The notes under the pieces are model-generated. The model ran no database searches, had not been told where the DNA came from, and worked only from the letters and a program-made list of their open reading frames with translations. A stretch of 64,000 nucleotides of DNA from Paraglaciecola sp. MB-3u-78 (lineage in GTDB: Bacteria > Pseudomonadota > Gammaproteobacteria > Enterobacterales > Alteromonadaceae). How positions within the stretch are numbered: position 1 is the first letter of the stretch; every line of letters starts with the position of its first letter. This document shows positions 8,117 through 13,544 of this stretch, piece after piece. Position numbers and translations under genes: made by a program. Where the stretch lies: assembly GCF_002835935.1 (NCBI RefSeq), contig NZ_PJCF01000086.1, positions 248,001 to 312,000 on the forward strand, in the 5' to 3' direction.

Positions 8117-8410
8117 GCCAGTGGTGAAGCTACCAAAGATAATCGTCGAAGCCGATGCTTTTGTTTTTTGTTTCACCCTCGACCCAATGCTCGCCAATTA
8201 TTTGCCCCAAAAACAAGCCTTTTTGTGCTGAAACTTTAAAGGCGGAAAAGCAGTGGCGTTGCCACCAAAGCGGGTATCGGCAAAGCCGAATTTCCTTACT
8301 ATATTACGATGGCTGTCCTGTTAATTTCCATTCGATGGGTGTCCTGTTAATTTCCATTCGGCGTCCGCTTGTCGAGATGTTCAACTGGGCGAAGCCGATT
8401 TTTCTTTTCT
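8117..8410 (+). repeat. Composite of two structured repeats
   Basis: It starts with a decayed double hairpin (AGTGGTGAAGCTACC, then ATCGTCGAAGCCGAT). A truncated copy of the three-way-junction element follows (CTCGACCCAATGCTCGCC, ATTATTT) and is fused near 8202 to the right arm of the long nested hairpin (GCCCC, AAGCCTTTTTGTGCTG). After that, 8228-8400 repeats 1876-2101 closely: hairpin GTGGC-GTT-GCCAC, ATCGGC-AAA-GCCGA, two GTCCTGTTAATTTCC units and the TCAACTGGGCGAAGC module. Confidence 0.7.
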
Positions 8411-8491
8411 TCTTACGATGGGTGTCCATGTAATTTTAATGGGTGTCCATGTAATTTTAGTTCCTAGATACGATGGGTGTCCATGTAATTT
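8411..8491 (+). repeat. Three GATGGGTGTCCATGTAATTT units
   Basis: A variant unit with CCATGTAATT in place of CCTGTTAATT occurs three times (near 8417, 8440 and 8471). The last ends at 8491, exactly where the IS66 tnpB reading frame is broken. Confidence 0.8.
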
Positions 8492-8492
8492 G

Positions 8493-8540
8493 TCCAGCCA
8501 CCGTATATAACCAAATACGCGGATGGGAAGGCAGCAGCAT
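8493..8540 (-). pseudogene. IS66 tnpB fragment
   Basis: The ATG at 8540 overlaps the tnpA stop (TAATG). The frame begins MLLPSHPRIWLYTVA, the usual start of IS66 TnpB (IS66 Orf2), then runs into the GATGGGTGTCCATGTAATTT repeat after about 15 codons. The remaining roughly 100 codons are absent. Confidence 0.75.
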
Positions 8541-8824
8541 TATTGGCCCTGTTTCATGCGTAATATCACCCCGCCAGGTAAGGACAATTCCAGCTGCCAA
8601 TCATTCCCGCTCACAACATCCGTTCCTGGTGATGACGACAACGCAATCCAGGGAGACAAAGTGGTTTCAGAGACATCCGTGTCTAATCGCTTTCGCCACA
8701 GGTAGAAACTGGATGGGGTGACGTGTTGGCTCTGACAAAACTCTGCGACCGTTTGCCCGCTGTGTTGCCAATCGCTGATCAGTTGCTGCCACTGATGGGG
8801 TGTTCGTCGTGTTTTTTTCATCAT
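8540..8824 (-). CDS. tnpA: IS66-family accessory protein TnpA
   Basis: 94 aa. It has the helix-turn-helix pattern of IS66 Orf1 (WQHSGQTVAEFCQSQHVTPS, then SFYLWRKRL) and the family ending LPGGVILRM. It appears complete, but its partners tnpB and tnpC are truncated or missing, so it has no transposition role by itself. The start may be the second ATG (MKKTRRTP). Confidence 0.85.
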   Translation of the reverse strand: MMKKTRRTPHQWQQLISDWQHSGQTVAEFCQSQHVTPSSFYLWRKRLDTDVSETTLSPWIALSSSPGTDVVSGNDWQLELSLPGGVILRMKQGQ

Positions 8825-8902
8825 TATGCTCTGTTTGAATAATGATGAAATTTTGCCGTTAAACCGAGCTAAAAAATAGACGTGCTATATTGATCGCTTA
8901 CC

Positions 8903-9132
8903 TCGCTACTAAAGTTTTTAACCGCAAAAAATGGCTTATTCTTGGGTCGTTCCGAATGTATCCCTTCAACCTCCACTCAAATGGCGTCCATGCCATTTGC
9001 CCCAAGAATAAGCCATTTTTAGCTGAAACTTTAAATGCGGAAAATGCAGTGGCGGAGCCACCAAAGCTGGTATCGGCAATGCCGATTTATCTTGTTCTCT
9101 TACGATGGGTGTTCTGTTAATTGCCTTTCAAC
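8903..9132 (+). repeat. Long nested hairpin plus double hairpin, intact copy
   Basis: Outer arms 8927-8946 and 9001-9020 are perfectly complementary over 20 bp (arm AAAAATGGCTTATTCTTGGG). An inner hairpin CAAATGGC-GTCCAT-GCCATTTG spans 8978-8999, and AAAGTTT/AAACTTT extends the base. After it come GTGGC-GGA-GCCAC, ATCGGC-AAT-GCCGAT and a GATGGGTGTTCTGTTAATT unit. This is the uninterrupted version of the sequence split by IS21. Confidence 0.85.
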
Positions 9133-9217
9133 TGGGCGAAGCCGATTTTTCTTTTCTTCTTACGATGGGTGTCCATGTAATTTAATGTAATTTTACAATG
9201 GGTGTCCATGTAATTTT
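9133..9217 (+). repeat. GATGGGTGTCCATGTAATTT units at the broken DUF4917 gene
   Basis: A module GGGCGAAGCCGATTTTTC and a TC-rich stretch are followed by two GGGTGTCCATGTAATT units (near 9166 and 9200). The second ends at about 9217, where the coding sequence of the neighbouring minus-strand gene is cut. Confidence 0.8.
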
Positions 9218-9766
9218 ATGCAGAAAATATACATTTTGATCTTCTGCATTTTCCCAAGTAGTGTGACGAAAACCATCATCTGTATGATAGCCTCGTGGAT
9301 TAATATCAAATTTGTTAACAATCCAATAAAGTAACAAATCATAATTCAACGTAAAAATATTCTTAAACTGAATAATAAAAGGTTTTGCACTTTCATATTG
9401 TTGAGTTGTTATATTGCTTGATCTCAAAGGGTGGGTTTGTGAAATAACCTGAATGAGAGAGTTTTTTAATTGCTCTTGGTCAATTTTAATTTCATCAATC
9501 TTAGCCTGATCGACTGCATAACTATCACAAACCAATTCAGCAGCCTCAAGTGCTCTCATAACTTTTTCAAAGTCAAAAGTATTAAAATTAGTAAAAATAT
9601 CTCTAATAATCGAATTACGAGTTCCAAAATTCGCTTGTTGAAGTAAATTTTGATAATTAAAAATATTGTGATTCCATGCTTGAGAAAAGCCATTTGCTAA
9701 TAAAATGGATGGTTTTTCTTCTGCTTCAAGAGCGTTAATTTTATCTTCGAATGTTTCTAATGGCAT
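9182..9766 (-). pseudogene. DUF4917-family protein, C-terminally truncated
   Basis: 194 codons. The N-terminus ILLANGFSQAWN and the later IFTLNYDLLLYW fit DUF4917, a family of unknown biochemical function usually over 300 aa. The authentic frame ends at FLH (about 9218). The last codons (KITWTPIVKLH) are simply the GATGGGTGTCC repeat read through on the minus strand. About 90 bp upstream lies the boundary of an integron-type cassette, so this gene was probably the next cassette in an array. Confidence 0.75.
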
Positions 9767-9854
9767 TATACTTTCTCATGTTCATATATTGCTGATTGAA
9801 CTCTGTTAATTTTAATTATTGTAACGTAGCGGCTAAGGATTGATTCCCCGACTT

Positions 9855-9969
9855 GCTAACGCCGCTGTAATGGGTTTGGGTGAGTTGGCGGCCTTTGTGC
9901 GGCCTTTGTGCGGCTTTTTGCAAAAATGATGACGGCTTATCCAAATCTTAATTCACAGCATTGTTATGC
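9855..9969 (-). other. attC-like integron recombination site
   Basis: Minus strand: GCATAACAATGCTGTGAATT at 9969 leftwards, ending TTACAGCGGCGTTAGC at 9855. Arms AACAATGCTGT and ACAGCGGCGTT pair as the R''/L'' and L'/R' boxes, the latter with the unpaired bases expected of attC. TTTGG/CCAAA pairs further in. Size is about 115 bp. R'' (GCATAAC) is the exact complement of GTTATGC, which opens the cassette at 10595; this is the hallmark relationship for a cassette and its own attC. Confidence 0.75.
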
Positions 9970-10594
9970 ACTTTACTCAATCGGAAGGCCAAGATAAAAG
10001 CGCACAACTCTTTTAGCTGTTTGTAGTAAACCTTGATTTATTGTTGATGAATGTATTTTTATAGCCATTGTTACTGATACTTGGTCTTTAAGAAGGTCTT
10101 TAGATTCAAGACCATTTAGCTTAAGTAACTTGGCCATTAGGATCTCATCGGCTTTTGGCATATTTGCCGCTTGATAATACGCTGCGAAGTTTTTATCTAA
10201 ATGCTGCCCAGAGTGCTTACTGAGAAGTTCAGCTAATACGCTACCGCCAACGTCCATGCCTTGTATTAAAATGCTGTCTTCATAAATGGCAAGGTCAGTA
10301 TCAGTGATTATTGACCAATGTAAATTAGCCCAAGTGTACGCTACGCCCTCTATAAATATGCTGTCCTGGTTTGCAGATTCAATGATGCCTGTTTCATGGA
10401 GGGTGTTTTGTAAATCAAGGCCACCATACAAGCATAACTGGTACATCGTGAATACAACCTGATCAGGTTGTATATCTGATAGGTTAAGCCTTTTCACAAT
10501 ATTTTCAGGAGCCAGCTTCCGATACTCTTTGTAAAGGCTCCCTCTTTTACTCTTGAACCAGAACATATGACACTACCTTGGTTTGATTGCATAA
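9860..10594 (-). mobile_element. Single integron gene cassette, 735 bp
   Basis: It is bounded by G^TTATGC (10595-10589) and G^TTAGC (9860-9855) read on the minus strand. It contains one promoterless gene starting 28 bp after the boundary and an attC that begins 3 bp after the stop. No integrase or attI is in the window, so it is a stray cassette or part of a cassette cluster lacking an integrase. Confidence 0.7.
9973..10566 (-). CDS. Cassette-encoded hypothetical protein
   Basis: 197 aa, MFWFKSKRGSLYKEYRKL to YLGLPIE. I recognise no domain. It is soluble, with no signal peptide or membrane segment, and the start is supported by AAGGTAG upstream. It fills an integron-type cassette completely. 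Function is unknown, and nothing in its neighbours narrows it. Confidence 0.8.
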   Translation of the reverse strand: MFWFKSKRGSLYKEYRKLAPENIVKRLNLSDIQPDQVVFTMYQLCLYGGLDLQNTLHETGIIESANQDSIFIEGVAYTWANLHWSIITDTDLAIYEDSILIQGMDVGGSVLAELLSKHSGQHLDKNFAAYYQAANMPKADEILMAKLLKLNGLESKDLLKDQVSVTMAIKIHSSTINQGLLQTAKRVVRFYLGLPIE

Positions 10595-10608
10595 CAATAT
10601 TAATAGCC

Positions 10609-10746
10609 GGAAAAGTTCCGTGTTTAAACACGGATTTTTTACGTCTTTCTACATGACCTATTTCTATCACAGCCTCTAACCTATTGTACAGGTTAACTTT
10701 ATTACCATTTTCTAATGTTACGATTGGAGAAAAACGGAACTTTTCC
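10609..10746. repeat. 138-bp MITE-like element
   Basis: Terminal inverted repeats of 13 bp are perfect: GGAAAAGTTCCGT at 10609-10621 and ACGGAACTTTTCC at 10734-10746. The interior is AT-rich with no open frame. It sits where the preceding cassette's attC would be expected. No clear target duplication is visible, so the element type is uncertain. Confidence 0.55.
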
Positions 10747-10841
10747 TAGATCTTGCTTTTATGCGGAAGTTTATCTACTACTGGGCAAGTAATCAGTATG
10801 AAATAATTAACAGGAAATCCAAGATAATTGATTTTTAGCCA

Positions 10842-10877
10842 GTGGCGGAGCCACCAATGAAAATCAGCAAAGCTGAT
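10842..10877 (+). repeat. REP-like double hairpin with covarying stem
   Basis: GTGGC-GGA-GCCAC (10842-10854), then ATCAGC-AAA-GCTGAT (10863-10877). Other copies have ATCGGC/GCCGAT in the second stem; here both arms changed together (G-C to A-T), so the stem is kept. Confidence 0.7.
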
Positions 10878-10890
10878 GCTTTTGTCTTTT

Positions 10891-11029
10891 GCTCTACCCT
10901 CGACTCAAGGCTCGCCAATTATTTATCCTATTTTGTGGGTCAATCGCCATGGATAGGCGATTGAGCGGTGCGCCGTCTGGAACGGCTCAGCGCGACCTAC
11001 GAAATGGGATAAATAGTTGGATGAAGAGC
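10891..11029 (+). repeat. Three-way-junction repeat element, copy 1
   Basis: Closing stem P1 pairs 10915-10939 with 10996-11020, 25 pairs in a row if G-T wobbles are allowed. P2 is TCAATCGCC/GGCGATTGA with loop ATGGATA (10940-10964). P3 is 10965-10993 with GCCGT-CTGGA-ACGGC at its tip. GCTCT (10891) and AGAGC (11025) can close it further. An 80-codon open frame overlaps the region but looks incidental. Copy 2 is at 15781-15919. Confidence 0.7.
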
Positions 11030-11045
11030 ATTGCCCTCGAGCGGC

Positions 11046-11082
11046 ACTTTTTGCTTACTTTATGCTGCTGTAGGCAAAAAGT
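11046..11082 (+). repeat. Hairpin ACTTTTTGC / GCAAAAAGT
   Basis: A 9-bp perfect stem with a 19-nt loop containing TATGCTGCTGTAG. The same sequence follows the second three-way-junction copy (16013-16044), where the left arm is split by two further hairpins. Confidence 0.65.
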
Positions 11083-11180
11083 AAGTCGGGCGAAAGGGAT
11101 TTCGTGTGAAAAAAGCCATGGAGGGTGGTAAGCGTTAGCGCATGTTTTAACTCTTTATAGAAACAAACGCACGCTTCGCG

Positions 11181-11327
11181 CCATCATCCCTGATGGTTTT
11201 TGACTAGAATCCTTTCTAGCCAGTTACTCTTTTTATAAAGTGCGTCCATGCACTTTACCTAAAGGCCAGCTAAAGCTGTTCCATATTTATCCCGTAAATA
11301 TGGTCAACAGCAAAAAAGAGTAACCAG
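11181..11327 (+). repeat. Cluster of hairpins with TCC loops
   Basis: In order: CCATCA-TCCC-TGATGG (11181-11196), CTAGAA-TCCT-TTCTAG (11204-11219), TAAAGTGC-GTCCAT-GCACTTTA (11236-11257), and GCTGTT + CCATATTTA-TCCCG-TAAATATGG + AACAGC (11275-11311). The last two are enclosed by GTTACTCTTTTT (11223-11234) and its complement (11313-11324). A shorter version without the two inner hairpins is at 11649-11726. Confidence 0.75.
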
Positions 11328-11340
11328 AAAATGCCGCTCG

Positions 11341-11470
11341 CTGCTAAAGTTTTTAACCGCACAAAAAGACTTATTTTAGGGTCGTTCCAAATGAGTCCCT
11401 CCAACTTCCACTCAAATGGCATCCTTGCCATTTGCCCCTAAAATAAGCCTTTTTGTGCTGAAACTTTAAA
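11341..11470 (+). repeat. Long nested hairpin, copy 2
   Basis: Arms 11360-11381 and 11436-11457 pair at 21 of 22 positions. Inner hairpin CAAATGGCA-TCCT-TGCCATTTG spans 11413-11434. AAAGTTT (11348) and AAACTTT (11462) extend the base. The arm reads CTTATTTTAGGG where the 8903 copy has CTTATTCTTGGG, with matching changes on the other arm. Confidence 0.8.
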
Positions 11471-11473
11471 GGC

Positions 11474-11560
11474 GAAACTGGACTCTTTAGAAGCACAGCT
11501 TCGCCCAGTTGAGCATCTCGACAAGGAAGTCGAGATTGAGTGCCGATCATCATGGATGTG
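11474..11560 (+). other. Inverted copy of the 2076-2127 module
   Basis: 11474-11525 is the reverse complement of 2076-2127 with a handful of differences. Reading + from 11471 gives an open stretch of about 30 codons (KLDSLEAQLRPVEHLDKEVE onward) to a TGA, which looks like the tail of a lost gene. I do not recognise the protein. Confidence 0.5.
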
Positions 11561-11648
11561 TGATTGACTAAGTTAAAGTGGTTACATCGGGTGGGTATAT
11601 GTAATTGCCATTTAGGGCAAAGAACTCAAAGCAAAAGCACGCTTCGCG

Positions 11649-11955
11649 CCATCTTCCGTGATGGTTTTTGACTAGAATCCTTTCTAGCCAGTTACTCTTT
11701 TTCAACAGCAAAAAAGAGTAACCAGAAAATGCCGCTCGCTGCAAAAGTTCTTAACCGCACAAAAAGACTTATTTTAGGGTCGCTACAAATGTGTTCCATC
11801 CAACTTTCGCTCAAATGGCATCCTTGCCATTTGCCCCTAAAATAAGCCTTTTTGTACTGAAACTTTAAAGGCGGAAAAGCAGTGGCGTTGCCACTAAAGC
11901 GGGTATCGGCAAAGCCGATTTTTCTTGTCTTCTTGAGATGGGTGTCTTCTTTATT
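11649..11955 (+). repeat. Hairpin cluster and long nested hairpin, copy 3
   Basis: A short version of the TCC-loop cluster (CCATC, TTCCGT, GATGG; CTAGAA-TCCT-TTCTAG; GTTACTCTTTTT with its complement) leads into nested arms 11758-11779 and 11835-11856. Inner hairpin CAAATGGCA-TCCT-TGCCATTTG is at 11812-11833. Then come GTGGC-GTT-GCCAC and ATCGGC-AAA-GCCGAT (11882-11918). It ends in GAGATGGGTGTCTTCTTTATT, a diverged form of the GATGGGTGTCC unit, about 130 bp before the ABC-3C-type operon. Confidence 0.75.
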
Positions 11956-12015
11956 GCCATAAAATGTTGATTTTTATGATTTTTATGATTTTGAGTGATA
12001 ATCTAACCGAGCGTT

Positions 12016-12047
12016 TGTTAAAAGCTTAGTTAAATCGACTTTTAACA
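12016..12047. promoter_or_regulatory. Inverted repeat upstream of the ABC-3C operon
   Basis: TGTTAAAAG (12016-12024) and CTTTTAACA (12039-12047) form a perfect 9-bp inverted repeat with a 14-nt spacer, 43 bp before the first start codon. It could be an operator for autoregulation or a leader hairpin. No decisive promoter boxes were found. Confidence 0.4.
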
Positions 12048-12089
12048 CATATTTTCAATTTTAACAGAATTCAACTGAGCAGATAAAAA

Positions 12090-12452
12090 ATGGATATTTT
12101 AAAGCTGACCGCTAAAAAAGCCCCTTACTCAACACTTGCTGCATTTTTGGTTTACTTCATTTTCTCAAAGGTAATTGAAGTGAATCAGAGTGAGACCATC
12201 TTGATGATTATTGTTGGCCTAACGTTTACTATTTCTCTTTTCTTACTAGTATTCGGTTCTCGGAAGAAAGATAAAGTAGAGCCGTCTGATAACTTTATAT
12301 CTGGTATTAAGACAGATAAAGGTGATGTGTTCATTGGAAATAAAAACACTAGGTCTAATAAAATTCCCCCTCAAAACTCGGAGATTAAGGACGTAGATAT
12401 TAACACTGGTGATGTGTTTATAGGGAATAAAAAGAGCTTAGAGGATGAGTAA
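12090..12452 (+). CDS. Small membrane protein with two GDVFIG motifs, first gene of the operon
   Basis: 120 aa. Two predicted membrane segments (about 15-29, STLAAFLVYFIFSKV, and 36-55, ETILMIIVGLTFTISLFLLV) are followed by a cytoplasmic tail with two motif copies, KTDKGDVFIGNKN and INTGDVFIGNKK. The same motif opens the next protein, whose start overlaps this gene's end by 8 bp. I do not recognise a named family. The shared motif suggests that this protein and the next contact the same partner or stack as equivalent beta-strands, which could tether the system to the membrane. Confidence 0.85.
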   Translation: MDILKLTAKKAPYSTLAAFLVYFIFSKVIEVNQSETILMIIVGLTFTISLFLLVFGSRKKDKVEPSDNFISGIKTDKGDVFIGNKNTRSNKIPPQNSEIKDVDINTGDVFIGNKKSLEDE

Positions 12453-13044
12453 AGAGTCTGATGAGCCCAGTGAAGGACCTAGAATATCAGGCGTCAAAAT
12501 TGACAAAGGTGACGTTTTTATTGGAACTAAAAACCAATATAGCTTTAATTTTGAAGCTCCGAAAATAAATCCTCAGGCAATTCTTATTCTTGTTGAGCAA
12601 TATAAAAATATTGACTGTAAGAGTGAAGAATTTCGGTCTATTAAAGATGAATTAGAAGAATACGATAAGCCAAGGCCAGCGCGCGATATCATTGGACTTG
12701 CTAATAAACTAAAAGCAGGAGGACGAGAAGACTTATTGGATGAAGCGACTGCTTGTAAGGATAAATTCGCAAAAAGGCTATCAAGGTATGAGTTCTCTAC
12801 CCATCATGCAGCGATCCACCTTAATCTTTTGAGCCGTATCGAAGAAAAATTTAATTCATTGATTGTTCCAATGATTAAAAACGAGGAGTCTTCAACTGTA
12901 ATCGATCTGGCGATATCCCAATTAATTATTCTGCCGCTTGCCGACGAAGTAGCTCCAGCCGATGCGACTTTAACTCCAAAGCAAATTAGAGGAATGATGT
13001 TTCTTTTAACTGGAAATTGTTACTTGAATTGGCATATAAAATGA
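12445..13044 (+). CDS. ABC-3C-type C-terminal-domain protein with GDVFIG motif
   Basis: 199 aa. The N-terminus has ISGVKIDKGDVFIGTKNQ. The C-terminal half ends in RGMMFLLTGNCYLNWHIK, which I recognise as the closing signature of the C-terminal domain carried by effector components of ABC-three-component systems. In most such systems this domain is fused to an enzymatic or binding effector; here only the short motif precedes it. It is followed by the middle component with an ATGA overlap. The assignment rests on the signature and gene order, not on a search. Confidence 0.7.
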   Translation: MSKESDEPSEGPRISGVKIDKGDVFIGTKNQYSFNFEAPKINPQAILILVEQYKNIDCKSEEFRSIKDELEEYDKPRPARDIIGLANKLKAGGREDLLDEATACKDKFAKRLSRYEFSTHHAAIHLNLLSRIEEKFNSLIVPMIKNEESSTVIDLAISQLIILPLADEVAPADATLTPKQIRGMMFLLTGNCYLNWHIK

Positions 13045-13544
13045 TTATATATCATCCCGCCAAGGACCCTAATCATTGCATTTACCGACTAATATCTTTG
13101 TTGATGAATATAGAAGGTGGGTGTTCGTTCGAAAAAATTAGAGTGTTAGACTTTTACTATTCATTCCCACATTTATTAAAAAAAATATCTCCGTGGCCGA
13201 ACGATATCAAAGCCTATAAAAAATACGTTGTAAACATTCCAGGCGCTTATGAAAAGATTTCCAATCAACGACGGTTATTCTTTGAAATGAATGAAATACA
13301 TAAAGAAGCGGTTGGAATTTTATGTGCCAAAGGAATCTTAAATAAAGAGTTATTTGAAAATGGAACGATTGCTCTCGACAAAGATAATTTACCTGTAGGA
13401 GTTGCTGATTTGGTTATTCACGATACTTTTGTAAAATCTGATGTTTTTAAAGTCATCACCGAAGGTCTCCTGTCATCAAAGTGGGGTGGAAAGTCGGGAT
13501 TGAAGGAAAAGACAGGGTTGTTGGAGTACAAATATGATGAATAA
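13041..13544 (+). CDS. ABC-3C middle component-like protein
   Basis: 167 aa, MIIYHPAKDPNHCIYRLISL onward. IRVLDFYYSFPHLLKKI fits the middle-component pattern of ABC-3C systems, small proteins encoded between effector and ATPase. I chose the ATG at 13041 because it overlaps the upstream stop as ATGA; an upstream TTG would add 8 residues. It overlaps the ATPase gene by 11 bp, so the cluster is tightly coupled. Confidence 0.7.
   Translation: MIIYHPAKDPNHCIYRLISLLMNIEGGCSFEKIRVLDFYYSFPHLLKKISPWPNDIKAYKKYVVNIPGAYEKISNQRRLFFEMNEIHKEAVGILCAKGILNKELFENGTIALDKDNLPVGVADLVIHDTFVKSDVFKVITEGLLSSKWGGKSGLKEKTGLLEYKYDE

Larger units (their letters stand above)
8492..8901 (-). mobile_element. IS66-family remnant (left end, tnpA, start of tnpB)
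   Basis: Read on the minus strand, the element begins GTAAGCGATCAATATAGC at 8901, matching the GTAAGC tip typical of IS66 ends. It then holds tnpA and the first codons of tnpB before being cut at the repeat at 8491. tnpC (the DDE transposase) and the other end are gone. On the left it interrupts a structured repeat: elsewhere CTCGCTGCTAAAG follows CCG, here CTCGCTACTAAAG follows the IS tip. Confidence 0.8.

Noticed and set aside
10889-11131. 80-codon open frame from a TTG
   Set aside because: It lies wholly in the three-way-junction repeat, whose base pairing is conserved instead of its codons.
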